Positions 8,886-18,754 of a stretch of 64,000 nt of DNA are shown one piece after another. Source of the stretch: Aureitalea marina (GTDB taxonomy: Bacteria; Bacteroidota; Bacteroidia; Flavobacteriales; Flavobacteriaceae); assembly GCF_002943755.1 (NCBI RefSeq), contig NZ_MQUB01000001.1:2977305-3041304 (forward strand), given 5' to 3'. The translations under genes were made by a program, and so were the position numbers. Below the pieces are notes generated by a model. That model was not told the DNA's origin. It saw nothing but the letters and a program-made list of their open reading frames with translations, and ran no database searches. The stretch's first letter is position 1; each line of letters starts with the position of its first letter.

Positions 8886-9428
8886 TTACTCTTCCTCCTT
8901 GGCTGCTTCTTCCGTAGCAGCAGCTTCTGCAGTCTCTTCAACTACTTCTTCAGCTTCCTCTGCGGCAGCCTCGGCCTCTTCTGCAACTGCTTCAGCAATA
9001 CGAGCTTCATTGACAGCCTTCTCGGCAGCAAGAGCTTCTGCCTCGGCAGCGGCCTTACCTTGAGCGATCTTATCGGCTTTAGCAGCTACGGCTTTTGCTT
9101 TTTCTTCAACCCAGTCGTTGAATTTGGCCTCGGCTTGCTCTTCAGTCAGAGCTCCTTTGCGGACACCTTCGGCCAGGTGCTTTTTTAGCATAGCACCTTT
9201 GTAAGATAAAATGGCACGGGCTGTATCGGTAGGCTGAGCACCGTTTTGCATCCATTGTACAGCTCCATCAACGTTCAGGTTGATTTCGGCTGGATTTACG
9301 TTTGGATTGTAGGTTCCCAATTTTTCCAAGAACTTACCATCTCGCTTGGCACGGCTATCCGCAGCAACGATCCAGTAAAATGGTTTTCCTTTCTTTCCGT
9401 GTCTTTGTAATCTGATCTTAACAGGCAT
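8886..9428 (-). CDS. rpsP: 30S ribosomal protein S16 with Ala/Glu-rich C-terminal extension
   Basis: 180-residue S16. The N-terminal ~80 residues are conserved ([20 protein letters not shown] and [20 protein letters not shown]). After about residue 105 the protein becomes a highly charged alanine/glutamate-rich tail predicted to be helical or disordered; most bacterial S16 proteins stop near 80-90 residues. Such tails are common in Bacteroidota S16. The start is the ATG at 9428, which matches the universal MPVKIRL start. It leads a three-gene rpsP-rimM-trmN6 operon. Confidence 0.96.
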   Translation of the reverse strand: MPVKIRLQRHGKKGKPFYWIVAADSRAKRDGKFLEKLGTYNPNVNPAEINLNVDGAVQWMQNGAQPTDTARAILSYKGAMLKKHLAEGVRKGALTEEQAEAKFNDWVEEKAKAVAAKADKIAQGKAAAEAEALAAEKAVNEARIAEAVAEEAEAAAEEAEEVVEETAEAAATEEAAKEEE

Positions 9429-9530
9429 ACTAATTAATTTTTGAGGTTCCCGACCCCAGTTATAATTTTTTTCAGGCTGCAAAGATAGGCTTTTTTCCCG
9501 TTTGGAATTCAACCAATTAAACTTTTATTT

Positions 9531-9538
9531 TATCTTTG
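9531..9538 (+). promoter_or_regulatory. Bacteroidota-type -7 promoter element
   Basis: TATCTTTG fits the TAnnTTTG consensus and lies 26 bp upstream of the lipoprotein start at 9565. No well-spaced TTTG -33 element was seen. Confidence 0.4.
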
Positions 9539-9564
9539 TTTATCAACCATTACGCCCTGTAATC

Positions 9565-10026
9565 ATGAAAACCAAGGTTTTTTTCCTGCTAGTCGCTGTG
9601 CTAACCCTGTGGTCCTGTTCTGAGGACGATCCGCCACCACTATTATTAAGAGCTGTAAACGCTGATTTCTTCTTTGATGCGACCTCCACAAGTGCTGTTC
9701 AGAATCCTGATGGAACTTACACCATTACCGGTACCGGGGACAGAGGAAAAATCACCATTATTCTCAATGATATCGCATTAGGGTACAAGCAGTTCAATGG
9801 CGATGGAATCGTGATCTACGAATCGGCGAACGGTGTTGTATACACGACCTTGTCTAACCCCAATGCCTCTTTCACAGGGAGCATGGTTATGGAAACGACA
9901 GGAGCAACTATATCAGGTAGGTTTAAGTTTACAGGCTACAACGGGCAGAATCCTCTCGAATTCAGGCAGGGAGAATTCAACAACATAGCGGTAGGGGCAC
10001 CGGATCCTTCAGATTCGGAGGATTAA
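9565..10026 (+). CDS. Hypothetical lipoprotein
   Basis: 153 residues from the ATG at 9565. An N-terminal lipoprotein signal is clear: MKTKVFFLLVAVLTLWSC with the lipobox cysteine near residue 18, followed by acidic SEDD. The mature part is beta-rich with an NPDGTYTITGTGDRGKITI pattern and a GRFKFTGYNGQNP hairpin near the end. It resembles small Bacteroidota lipoproteins of the DUF6252 kind, but I do not assign the family firmly. It is probably attached to the periplasmic or outer face of a membrane. Function unknown. A strong terminator follows within 25 bp. Confidence 0.75.
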   Translation: MKTKVFFLLVAVLTLWSCSEDDPPPLLLRAVNADFFFDATSTSAVQNPDGTYTITGTGDRGKITIILNDIALGYKQFNGDGIVIYESANGVVYTTLSNPNASFTGSMVMETTGATISGRFKFTGYNGQNPLEFRQGEFNNIAVGAPDPSDSED

Positions 10027-10049
10027 TAAACCTTAAAAACACATTTGAA

Positions 10050-10074
10050 CCCGCTCAGCATGAGCGGGTTTTTT
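10050..10074 (+). terminator. Rho-independent terminator
   Basis: CCCGCTCA stem, GCA loop, TGAGCGGG stem and six Ts, 23 bp behind the lipoprotein stop. Confidence 0.92.
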
Positions 10075-10174
10075 GTTGAAAACCTAGCTGCTTTTCTTAA
10101 TAAGTTACTGCTCATTAGCGCAGGTGGATTTTGTATTTTTAAACCTCGTTCCAACCTCCAATTTGTCCTGATAT

Positions 10175-13100
10175 ATGTTCCTGATTTTTGACACGGAAAC
10201 CACCGGATTACCCAAGAATTATAAAGCAGCTGTAAGCGATACAGACAACTGGCCACGCTGTATTCAGATCGCATGGCAGTTGCATGATGAAATGGGTGTT
10301 TTGTTGGAGCGCGCCGATTTCCTGGTGCAGCCGGACGGGTTTGACATTCCATACGATTCTGAACGTATTCACGGTATCTCTACTGAACTTGCCGCCAGAG
10401 ATGGTGTTCCCCTAACTGAGGTGGCAACAGCTTTTGCCGAGGTGATGGGCAAAGCTAAATTCATAGTGGGTCAAAATGTGGATTTCGATGTGAATATCAT
10501 GGGTTGCGAATTCTACCGCCTGGGTATGGAAACTCCTTTGACGGAGATGCCTGTACTTGATACCTGTACCGAGACCACAGCCCAACTCTGCCAGATTCCA
10601 GGGGGTCGAGGGGTAAGTTCAAACTACCCACCCTGACGGAGTTGCATCAACATTTGTTTGGCGTACCCTTTGCCGAGGCTCACAACGCTACCGCAGATGT
10701 AGAAGCGACAACGCGCTGTTTCCTAGAATTAATTCGGCAACGGAGCTTTACCATTGAGCAGCTGGACGTAGCACCGGATTATTTGGTCCGTTACGATCAG
10801 GCTAACCCTAAGCCTGTACAATTGATAGGCATAGAACATATCAACCTGAAAGCGGCTTCGGCAGCTATCAGAAAGGAATTAGAAGCTCAATTGGATTCGG
10901 ATGCCGGTCAGATTAAGACCAGCCAGGAAGACCTTGATCGCTTGCAGCGGTCACCCTTTGTCCATTTACATAACCATTCGCAGTTTTCAATATTACAATC
11001 TACTGCCTCTACCAAAAACCTGGTGGAAGCGGCGGCTGCAGATGGAATGCCGGCGGTGGCCATTACCGATAGCGGCAACATGATGGGCGCTTTTCACTTT
11101 GTTCAGGCCGTCCATCAGCACAATTCTGGTTTGTCCGAGGAGGATGCAGAGAAGAAGATCAAACCCATAGTAGGGTGCGAATTCTTTGTCTGTACGGATC
11201 ATCAAGATCGATCGCATAAGGATAACGGATATCAAGTCGTATTCCTGGCCAAGAATAAAGAAGGGTATCACAACTTGGCCAAGATGGCTTCGCTTGCTTA
11301 TACGGATGGGTTTTATTATGTCCCCCGAATAGACAGGAAGATCGTGGAGCAATACAAAGGTGAGTTGATCGTGCTAACCGGCAGTCTCTACGGAGAAGTG
11401 CCCTCCAAGGTGTTAAACATCGGAGAGCGTCAGGCGGAAGAGGCCTTGCTATGGTGGAAGGAGCAATTTGGTGAGGATCTCTATATCGAGTTGATGCGTC
11501 ACGGGCAGGAGGACGAGGAGCGGGTAAATCGGGTCCTGGTCGAATTTGCCTCCAAGCATGATGTTCAGCTTATCGCCACCAACAATACCTATTACATCAA
11601 TAAAGAGGATGCCAACGCCCACGACATTCTGTTATGCGTCAAGGATGGAGAGAAGCAAGCGACTCCCATTGGTCGAGGCCGGGGATATCGTTATGGGTTG
11701 CCCAATCAGGAATACTACTTCAAGACGCAAGAAGAGATGAAGGCCCTCTTTAAGGATATGCCGGAGGCTATTATCAACATTGAGGGACTGCTGAATAAGA
11801 TCCAGGATTACAGGTTGACCAGGGATGTATTACTGCCCAATTTTGAGATACCCGCCGAGTTTCTGGATCCCATGGATGCCGATGGGGGAAAACGCGGAGA
11901 GAACGAATACCTGAAGGATTTGACCTTCAAAGGTGCTGAGAAGCGTTATGAAGAGGTCTCTCCAGAAATTGCAGAACGGCTCAATTTTGAATTGGAGGTT
12001 ATCGCCAATACCGGTTATCCGGGTTATTTCCTTATTGTTCAGGACCTGATTGCAGAAGCTCGCAAAATGGGGGTTTCCGTTGGTCCAGGCCGGGGTTCTG
12101 CAGCGGGAAGCGCAGTGGCCTATTGCCTCGGTATTACCAACATTGATCCCATTGAATACGATCTACTTTTTGAGCGTTTCCTGAATCCGGATCGGATCAG
12201 CATGCCGGATATCGATATCGACTTTGACGACGAGGGTCGTTCCAAGGTGATGGATTATGTGATCGACAAATATGGTGCCAACCAGGTAGCCCAGATCATC
12301 ACTTATGGTACCATGGCCGCCAAGTCCTCTATTCGGGACACAGCCCGGGTTTTAGACCTGCCACTTCCCGATGCGGATCGTATCGCCAAGTTGATCCCTA
12401 ATATGACCAAACTAGGCAAGATCTTTGCCATGGACGATGGGCAGATACGTTCTAAATTCCGCTCTGAAGAAGTAGCTGGAGTACACCAGCTTTTGGATCT
12501 TTCCAAAGGAAATGATCTGGACGCCCAGACCATCAACCAGGCCAAGGTACTTGAAGGATCCGTCAGAAATACGGGGATACATGCCTGTGGGGTCATCATC
12601 ACCCCTGAGGATATCACCAATTTCGTCCCTGTCGCTACCGCCAAGGATTCCGATCTCTACGTTACTCAATTCGACAACGCGGTGGTCGAAAGTGCGGGCC
12701 TCCTAAAAATGGACTTCCTTGGTCTTAAAACCTTGACTTTGATCAAGGATACGGTCAAATTGGTGAAGCATCGTCACAACATCGTCTTGGATCCGGATAG
12801 CTTCCCGTTGGATGATGAAAAGACCTACGAACTCTTCCAGCGCGGTGAAACGGTTGGGATCTTCCAGTACGAATCGGTGGGGATGCAGAAGTACATGAAG
12901 GAACTGAAACCGACGGTGTTTGCCGATCTGATAGCGATGAATGCTCTTTACCGGCCAGGTCCATTAGAATATATTCCTTCCTTTGTCCGTCGAAAGAATG
13001 GGGAGGAGGAGATCAGCTATGATCTGCCGGCCATGGAAGAGTACCTGCAGGAGACCTACGGAATTACAGTCTATCAAGAGCAGGTCATGTTGCTTTCACA

Positions 13101-14523
13101 GAAGCTGGCTGGTTTCACCAAAGGTGAGGCTGATGTGTTGCGTAAGGCCATGGGTAAAAAGCAGAAGGCAGTCTTAGATAAGATGAAACCTCAATTCATC
13201 GACCAGGCGGTTGAAAAAGGGCATCCGGAAGAGGTGTTAGAAAAGATCTGGAAAGACTGGGAAGCCTTTGCGAGTTATGCCTTCAATAAATCCCACTCCA
13301 CCTGTTACGCCTGGATCGCCTACCAGACTGCTTACCTCAAGGCGCACTATCCGGCGGAGTACATGGCGGCGGTGCTCTCCAACAATATGAACGACATCAA
13401 ACAGGTGACTTTTTTCATGGAAGAGGCTCGCAGAATGGGCTTGGAGGTACTTGGTCCTGATGTGAACGAATCCTTTTACAAATTCACGGTTAATGACCAA
13501 GGGGCGGTCCGTTTCGGGATGGGAGCCATCAAAGGAGTAGGTGGAGGAGCTGTAGCCACTATAGTGGAGCACCGTAAGGACGGGAAATATCGTTCCATCT
13601 TCGATCTGGCTAAACGAGTAGATCTTAGGGCGGCCAATAAAAAAGCGTTTGAGAATCTGATCTATGCCGGTGGCTTTGACAGCTTCGGCAATCACCGGGC
13701 CCAGTATATGTATCCGGACCCGGATGGGCAATTGTTCTTCGAAAAGGTGATCCGATACGCGGCACGTTACCAGGAGTCTCAGAATTCTTCACAGGTGAGC
13801 TTGTTTGGTGAAGCTAGTGAGGTAACCATACCGGAGCCGGAAGTTCCACCCTGCGAGACCTGGGGTACCATGAAAAAACTCAAGCAAGAAAAAGAGGTTG
13901 TCGGGATCTATATCTCTGGCCATCCTCTGGACGACTTTAAATTGGAGATGGAGAGTTTCTGCAATGCCAAAGTGGGAGATTTTAATGATCTGGAATCCCT
14001 GGTAAACCGAGATCTGACTATTGGAGGAATCATTGGTGATGTCCAGCACAGAGAATCGCGTAATGGTAAGGGATGGGCTCTTTTTACGGTGGAAGATTAC
14101 GAGGATAGCTATGAGTTCCGAATCTTTGGAGAAGATTATCTGAAATGGCGTCATTTCCTAGTGCCGGATTCCTTTGTGTACGTTCGGATAAGGGTGAATG
14201 AGGGGTATATGGATAAGAATACAGGCAAGAGGCGAGAGCCTCGCTTGGTCTACAATCATTTCCAGATGCTTCACGATGTCATGGATAGCCAGGCCCGCAA
14301 ACTGACCATCAAGATGCCATTGGAACAGTTGGAAGAAGATCAGCTGAATTCCTTGAAGAAGTTGCTCCACGATCACAAAGGCGAGAAACAATTACACTTC
14401 ACACTCTACGACCGGGAGGATAAGGTCAAATTGAACATGCCTAGCAGAAAACACAAGGTCAACATTAGTAAGGAGTTATTAGACGAGCTGACCAATAAGA
14501 AGCTTCTTTATCAATTGAATTAG
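10175..14523 (+). CDS. dnaE: DNA polymerase III alpha subunit with N-terminal proofreading exonuclease (apparent frameshift near 10610)
   Basis: Replicative polymerase of about 1449 residues if a single-base deletion is corrected. Residues 1-190 are a DnaQ-like 3'-5' exonuclease (LIFDTETTG, VGQNVDFDVN, HNATADVEAT). The PHP domain follows near residue 260 (FVHLHNHSQFSIL). The polymerase core has GRGSAAGSAVAYCLG and the catalytic aspartates in MPDIDIDFD near residue 680. The fused exonuclease is usual for Bacteroidota DnaE. Frame 2 ends in a stop at 10634-10636, while frame 1 is open from before 10600. Restoring one G in the run at 10610-10613 gives the expected GGRGGKFKLP. An essential gene is unlikely to be broken, so this is probably a sequence error. 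Confidence 0.93.
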
Positions 14524-14597
14524 GAGCTATAAGCCCAGACAATGAGGCTATTATTTCAACTAATGAAATTGACGTAAGAATAGCGGTAAATAACGAC

Positions 14598-14605
14598 TAC
14601 TTTTG
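14598..14605 (+). promoter_or_regulatory. -7 promoter element for trxA
   Basis: TACTTTTG fits TAnnTTTG and lies 22 bp before the thioredoxin ATG. No clear -33 TTTG at the usual spacing. Confidence 0.4.
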
Positions 14606-14627
14606 CGAAACATTAATTATAGAACAG

Positions 14628-14945
14628 ATGGCTTTAGAAATAACAGATGCAACCTTCGAGGAAACTGTACTGAAGAGTGATAAACCCGTAATGGTCGATT
14701 TTTGGGCGGCCTGGTGTGGACCTTGCCGAATGGTAGGACCCATCATTGACGAAATTAGTAACGACTATGACGGGAAAGCCGTTGTAGGTAAGGTGGACGT
14801 AGATGCCCACCAGGAATTTGCAGCCAAGTATGGTGTGCGTAACATTCCTACCGTTCTTGTCTTTGACAAAGGAGAATTGGTTGGGCGCCAGGTTGGTGTT
14901 GCACCAAAGAACGTATATGCCGAAGCGTTGGATTCGCTTCTGTAA
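14628..14945 (+). CDS. trxA: Thioredoxin
   Basis: 105-residue classical thioredoxin with the active-site FWAAWCGPCRMVGP (WCGPC) and the cis-proline loop in RNIPTVLVFDKG. It reduces protein disulfides in the cytosol using electrons from thioredoxin reductase. It has no signal peptide, so it is not an exported relative. It is a single-gene unit, preceded by a TAnnTTTG element and followed by a terminator at 14969-14996. Confidence 0.96.
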   Translation: MALEITDATFEETVLKSDKPVMVDFWAAWCGPCRMVGPIIDEISNDYDGKAVVGKVDVDAHQEFAAKYGVRNIPTVLVFDKGELVGRQVGVAPKNVYAEALDSLL

Positions 14946-14968
14946 GAAAAGGAAAAATTAAGTTAAGG

Positions 14969-14996
14969 AAGGCCTCCGTTAGGGGGCCTTTTTTTA
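14969..14996 (+). terminator. Rho-independent terminator after trxA
   Basis: AGGCCTCC / GGGGGCCT stem (one T-G pair) with GTTA loop, followed by seven Ts. Confidence 0.85.
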
Positions 14997-15023
14997 TATT
15001 CGTTTACAACTAGAAAAAAGACC

Positions 15024-15569
15024 ATGGAACGTATCAATAAAGCTCAAGACCTGATCGATAATCAACTGCTCAACGACCGTAAAATTTTCCTTTGGGGGAT
15101 GGTCGATGACGAAACTGCTCAACATGTAGTAGAGCGACTGTACTACCTGGATTCCGTATCCAATGAAGAGATCCAGTTCTATATCAATAGTCCGGGAGGA
15201 TACGTTACTGCTGGCTTTTCCATGTACGATACCATCAAGAACATTAAGAGTCCGGTGTCTACTATTTGTACCGGTCTGGCGGCCTCCATGGGAAGTATAT
15301 TGCTTTCGGCAGGAGAAAAAGGCCGACGTTTTATCGAGCCTCACGCTAGGGTAATGATCCATCAACCCAGTGGAGGAGCCCGCGGTCCTGCCAGTGATAT
15401 CGAGATCACAGCAACCGAGATCATCAAGACCAAAGAGATCTCTGCCCGTATTCTTGCCGATAATTGTGGCCAGGATTTTGACAAGGTCATGAAAGACTTT
15501 AACCGCGATCATTGGATGGGAGCGGAGGAGTCTGTTCAGTATGGGATTGTAGATGGAATATTGGGCTAG
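15024..15569 (+). CDS. clpP: ClpP-family serine protease
   Basis: 181-residue Clp protease proteolytic subunit. The catalytic serine sits in GLAASMGSILLSAG, the histidine in ARVMIHQPSGG, and the aspartate probably in FNRDHWMGAEE. It forms a barrel that degrades unfolded proteins fed by ClpX/ClpA-type ATPases. It is shorter at the N terminus than E. coli ClpP, beginning at MERINKAQDLI. No clpX or tig gene is adjacent here, whereas the housekeeping copy usually sits beside clpX. It may therefore be a second ClpP paralogue; that is inference. Confidence 0.92.
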   Translation: MERINKAQDLIDNQLLNDRKIFLWGMVDDETAQHVVERLYYLDSVSNEEIQFYINSPGGYVTAGFSMYDTIKNIKSPVSTICTGLAASMGSILLSAGEKGRRFIEPHARVMIHQPSGGARGPASDIEITATEIIKTKEISARILADNCGQDFDKVMKDFNRDHWMGAEESVQYGIVDGILG

Positions 15570-15578
15570 ACCAGAAGC

Positions 15579-15676
15579 GTCAGTTCGAGTGTTTTTTGAA
15601 CGAAGTGAAAAAAATGTATCGAGAACTTCTCGATACTAATTCTATTCGTTCCGCATAAAATTCACTCGAAGTGACG
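15579..15676. repeat. Nested palindromic intergenic element
   Basis: Outer arms CGTCAGTTCGAGTG (15579-15592) and CACTCGAAGTGACG (15663-15676) pair at 13 of 14 positions. Inside is a perfect 10-bp inverted repeat, GTATCGAGAA and TTCTCGATAC, around a single C at 15616-15636. It fills the gap between clpP and the DUF58 gene and looks like a REP/BIME-type element. No second copy was found in this window. Confidence 0.7.
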
Positions 15677-15705
15677 AACGAAACATACTATTTGATAAAA
15701 TCGAA

Positions 15706-16635
15706 TTGACTATAGAAAAGGAAATAAACGAAATCCCGGGGTTTAAGAATCTCGAGCTATTAGCTACCCAGATGGTGGAGGGGTTTATTTCTGGTTTGCA
15801 TAAAAGTCCCTTCCATGGATTTTCTGCCGAGTTTGCCGAGCATAAGATCTACAATACAGGAGAGAGTACGCGTCACATTGACTGGAAGCTCTTTGCTAAG
15901 ACAGACAAGCTCTATACAAAGCGCTATGATGAGGAAACCAACCTGCGTTGCCACCTGATCCTGGACAATAGCAGTTCTATGCACTATCCGGATAAGAAGG
16001 AGTTCAACATTAACTCCCTCAACAAAGTGGCTTTCTCTGTGCTTGCTTCGGCCGCCATCATGAACCTGATGAAGCGGCAACGAGATGCCGTAGGATTGAG
16101 TGTCTACAGTGATCAGTATGAGTTCTATGCCAATGAGAAGGGGAGTGAAAGGCATCATCATATGCTGCTGGATCAGCTGAACAAGGCATTGATAAGAGGC
16201 AAAGAAGCGAAAGGGACCAGGACCTATACTTATTTACATCAGATTGCAGAGAAACTGAAAAGGCGTTCCCTGGTATTTTTATTTACCGATATGTTCCAAA
16301 GCGACCTGGAGGAACAGAAACTGTTCGAAGCCTTGCAACACCTTCGTTATAACAAGCACGAAGTGGTTCTTTTTCATGTTTACGATAAGGAACACGAGTT
16401 GGACTTCGACTTCTCCAACAGTCCCAGACGCTATGTGGATGTGGAAACAGGAGAGCATATCGACCTCTATGCCGATAACATCCGGGAAGGCTATCAAAAG
16501 GCTGTTGGGGACTATTTCCAGGAGCTGAAACTCAAGTGCGGGCAGTATATGATCAAGTATGTGCCGGCCGATATCGGAGAGTCCTTCAATAACATCCTGA
16601 CGACGTACCTAGTGGAGCGGCAGAAGTTTGGTTGA
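15706..16635 (+). CDS. DUF58-domain protein (von Willebrand A-like)
   Basis: 309-residue protein of the DUF58 family. FHGFSAEFAEHKIY and STRHIDWKLFAKTDKLYTKR are the family signature, and a MIDAS-like LDNSSSMHYP occurs near residue 90. Such proteins usually work with a MoxR AAA+ ATPase, but no moxR is in the window. No ATG fits; TTG at 15706 is the best start since conserved sequence begins within ten residues. It is read just after the palindromic element and followed by short repeats. The biochemical role is unknown; a metal-dependent protein-binding function is assumed from the fold. Confidence 0.82.
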   Translation: MTIEKEINEIPGFKNLELLATQMVEGFISGLHKSPFHGFSAEFAEHKIYNTGESTRHIDWKLFAKTDKLYTKRYDEETNLRCHLILDNSSSMHYPDKKEFNINSLNKVAFSVLASAAIMNLMKRQRDAVGLSVYSDQYEFYANEKGSERHHHMLLDQLNKALIRGKEAKGTRTYTYLHQIAEKLKRRSLVFLFTDMFQSDLEEQKLFEALQHLRYNKHEVVLFHVYDKEHELDFDFSNSPRRYVDVETGEHIDLYADNIREGYQKAVGDYFQELKLKCGQYMIKYVPADIGESFNNILTTYLVERQKFG

Positions 16636-16638
16636 GTT

Positions 16639-16728
16639 GTAGATCGTGAGTCGTGAGTCGTTATTCGTGAATCGAATCTCAACCCTTCGGTTAACGCTTC
16701 ACTCTTCACGCTTCACGGTCAAAAAAAA
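16639..16728. repeat. Short degenerate intergenic repeats
   Basis: GATCGTGAGTCGTGAGTCG-like units, then TTCACTCTTCACGCTTCACGG, give imperfect direct repeats of 7-9 bp and complementary halves. A related stretch in the opposite sense (GTGAAGTGTGAAGGG) is at about 51938. Function unknown. Confidence 0.45.
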
Positions 16729-16750
16729 GCAATCTTTTTTTGACAAACTA

Positions 16751-16781
16751 TTTGTCGTTATCGGTAAGCAACGTATATTTG
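16751..16781 (+). promoter_or_regulatory. Promoter of tRNA-Asp, Bacteroidota consensus
   Basis: TTTG (16751-16754), 19 bp spacer, TATATTTG (16774-16781), fitting TTTG-N19-TAnnTTTG. It lies about 65 bp before the mature tRNA 5' end. Confidence 0.7.
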
Positions 16782-16845
16782 CCACCGCTGAAAAGCAATT
16801 TCTTCAACGTCCGGCTGTCGCCGGAGCCCACAGGGCAAGAAAATT

Positions 16846-16919
16846 GGTCTGGTAGTTCAGTTGGTTAGAATACCTGCCTGTCACGCAGGGGGTCGCGAGT
16901 TCGAGTCTCGTCCAGACCG
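16846..16919 (+). tRNA. tRNA-Asp (anticodon GTC)
   Basis: 74-nt cloverleaf. Acceptor arms GGTCTGG and CCAGACC pair fully, with G as discriminator base. The anticodon stem CCTGC/GCAGG encloses CTGTCAC, giving anticodon GTC at 16880-16882. The T arm contains GAGTTCGAGTCTC. The CCA end is not encoded. Confidence 0.96.
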
Positions 16920-16924
16920 CAAGG

Positions 16925-17032
16925 TCCTGAATCAAGTTCAGGAGAAACACGTTGTGTTGTGAACGTTTAAGCCGTCAAGGCTTATTCAGTTGACTAATGA
17001 AAGGCTTATCCGAGAGGATGGGCTTTTTTTGT
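16925..17032 (+). terminator. Hairpins and terminator after tRNA-Asp
   Basis: Three successive stems: TCCTGAA/TTCAGGA (16925-16943), TAAGCC/GGCTTA (about 16969-16985), and a 10-bp stem with G-U pairs, AGGCTTATCC/GGATGGGCTT, followed by seven Ts (17001-17030). The last is the likely terminator; the others may be processing signals. Confidence 0.65.
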
Positions 17033-17363
17033 TTTGGGTCAAATCAAAATATTTTCCCAATTAGCTTGCCGCTCAGTTTATTAAACGTAGATTTGACCCA
17101 ATATTGGCGGTATCACGGGAAAGTATCGCAACATACATCAGACAGTAATAATGTTTCCTGGGATTATTTGACAAGTTTTATTTTTCTTCTAGTTGTAGAT
17201 ATTCTTCCCTAGTTTTTAGTATTCCTTTTCTTTTCCTTTTTCATTTAGCACGTCTTTTATAGTGGATCCGGTTAAACAGTGATCTTGCCAATAGTTAACA
17301 CTTATTATCAATAGGAGATTCGTAAAGGAACATTCGATGATCTCCAAGTAAAATGCAGAAATC
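17033..17363 (+). other. AT-rich intergenic region and csp leader
   Basis: No gene is supported here. The last ~150 bases are AT- and T-rich and probably include a long untranslated leader for the cold-shock gene, as is common for cspA-type genes. No consensus promoter could be fixed. Confidence 0.4.
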
Positions 17364-17555
17364 ATGCAAAAAGGAACTGTTAAGTTTTTCAACAACTCAA
17401 AAGGATTTGGATTTATCACTTCAGAGGAGTCCCAAGAAGACATTTTTGTCCACATTACGGGCTTGGTCGACGAGGTCAGAGATGGTGATGAGGTCACTTT
17501 CGAAACCGCTCAAGGAAAGAAAGGGCTTAATGCTGTCAATGTAAGACTGGCGTAA
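17364..17555 (+). CDS. Cold-shock domain protein (CspA family)
   Basis: 63-residue single cold-shock domain. RNP1 is seen as KGFGFI and RNP2 as DIFVH, after the usual MQKGTVKFFNNS start. It binds single-stranded RNA/DNA and acts as an RNA chaperone. An ATG 11 bp upstream is in another frame and is not the start. It is a monocistronic unit with a perfect terminator at 17597-17628 and a long AT-rich leader that might confer post-transcriptional control. Confidence 0.96.
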   Translation: MQKGTVKFFNNSKGFGFITSEESQEDIFVHITGLVDEVRDGDEVTFETAQGKKGLNAVNVRLA

Positions 17556-17596
17556 GTCAATGGGTTGTTAGTCAAATAACGATTCAATTCAATATT

Positions 17597-17628
17597 AAAA
17601 GCCCATCCAGGAGGATGGGCTTTTTTTT
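17597..17628 (+). terminator. Rho-independent terminator after csp
   Basis: AAAAGCCCATCC stem, AGGA loop, GGATGGGCTTTT stem and T-run of eight. Confidence 0.92.
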
Positions 17629-17752
17629 ATCTCTATGAGAATTTTAGCTTTCTTAAAGATTCATTCTCTGTAGAGGTAGCAGATAGATTAATTTATTGGA
17701 ATGTCTATACCAGGATTTGCAGTCAAAATAGTACAGGAATTGCAACTACTTC

Positions 17753-18223
17753 TCAGCTGTTAAGTGTCGATGACTGCAGATCTACGCGTTTGCTTGTATT
17801 CCATGATCTTTTAAAGCGCTGCATAAAAGTTAGTGCGCAAACTACAGATGTTGATAGTCCCATTAAGACCATTGAAAATAGAATTGTTAGCACTCCGGTA
17901 TTGTAATTGACGTTCCAGGAATCTAGAATTGTAGCAGCAAAAACGGAGTCAATTTGATACATGTAAAAAGCCATAAATGCCGTGAACACAAGGGTAGCGA
18001 CTGCGCCGCTCATAAACCCGGCTTGCCAAAGATCCTGGTATTTTGATTTTGGGTTCGTTCTGCGGTGATGTTGAGTTGCTCGGTATATACCACCTCCAAA
18101 TAGGACAGCGTTAAAAATACTGAAAACAGGATACTGATGCAGACCAAATAATTTCATGGTCAGAAAAAAAGCGACTAAAAAGAAAGCGATAGTAAATCCG
18201 TAACGGATATGAATATTAAGCAT
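17753..18223 (-). CDS. DUF4199-type membrane protein
   Basis: 156-residue membrane protein with four hydrophobic segments (about residues 10-27, 32-45, 68-90 and 110-135). The arrangement, with a short charged loop after helix 2 (ATQHHRRTNPKSKYQ) followed by AGFMSGAVATLVFTAFMAFY, matches the DUF4199 family of Bacteroidota. Function unknown. It is divergent from the small DoxX-like gene at 18386, sharing an AT-rich promoter region of about 160 bp. Base composition is visibly lower in GC than the dnaE region. Confidence 0.7.
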   Translation of the reverse strand: MLNIHIRYGFTIAFFLVAFFLTMKLFGLHQYPVFSIFNAVLFGGGIYRATQHHRRTNPKSKYQDLWQAGFMSGAVATLVFTAFMAFYMYQIDSVFAATILDSWNVNYNTGVLTILFSMVLMGLSTSVVCALTFMQRFKRSWNTSKRVDLQSSTLNS

Positions 18224-18385
18224 AATTTTTTATTTCAAGATCGCATAAAAACAGACAAAATTCATAAAAAATCAGGAAATTAATAGTAAATTAACATTTC
18301 TTGAACGAAAAAATTAAGTATCGTTGGTTTTTTCCAAGCCTTTAGCAACGACAATGAATAATCAAAATTGATCTATTTCGGAGAT

Positions 18386-18754
18386 ATGGACGTTCTACTA
18401 ATTGTTTTAAAATTTATTGTATCCATTAGTATTCTCAATGTTTGGTTGTTTAGATTTAAAAAGCCAACTCCTTGGCGTGGAGGAGATGCGAAGAACTTGC
18501 TGGATGAATTTGATGCCTATGGTCTGTCCAATGGAGTTGCTTATGCAGTTGGAATAATTAAAGTCGGGCTTGCAATACTTCTTTTGAGTTCGATTTACTG
18601 GGAGCAACTAACATGGTTTGCTGCAGGAGGGATTATAGTTACCATGGCAGGTGCCATCGCAATGCATGTCAAGATCCACGATCCCATAAAAAAATCGTTA
18701 CCGGCATTTATTTTTCTTACCCTCTGCGTCATTATTGTATTCTTGACTCATTAG
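18386..18754 (+). CDS. DoxX-like small membrane protein
   Basis: 122 residues from the ATG at 18386; a TTG 18 bp upstream is less likely. Four hydrophobic segments are visible, with the loop FKKPTPWRGGDAKNLLDEF after helix 1 and YGLSNGVAYAVGIIKVGLAI leading into helix 2, as in DoxX-like (PF13564-type) proteins. The last helices carry AGAIAMHVKIHDPIKKSLPA. No enzymatic residues are evident and function is unknown. It stands alone within the low-GC block. Confidence 0.68.
   Translation: MDVLLIVLKFIVSISILNVWLFRFKKPTPWRGGDAKNLLDEFDAYGLSNGVAYAVGIIKVGLAILLLSSIYWEQLTWFAAGGIIVTMAGAIAMHVKIHDPIKKSLPAFIFLTLCVIIVFLTH

Noticed and set aside
10023..10352. Minus-strand open frame opposite dnaE start
   Set aside because: Antisense to the exonuclease domain and includes a terminator; translation is not protein-like.
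16997..17212. 71-codon open frame over the post-tRNA terminator
   Set aside because: It runs through a Rho-independent terminator and AT-rich sequence and has no protein-like pattern.
17353..17544. Alternative start and frame for the cold-shock gene
   Set aside because: The +1 frame from the ATG at 17353 destroys RNP1 and RNP2; the 17364 frame is the real gene.
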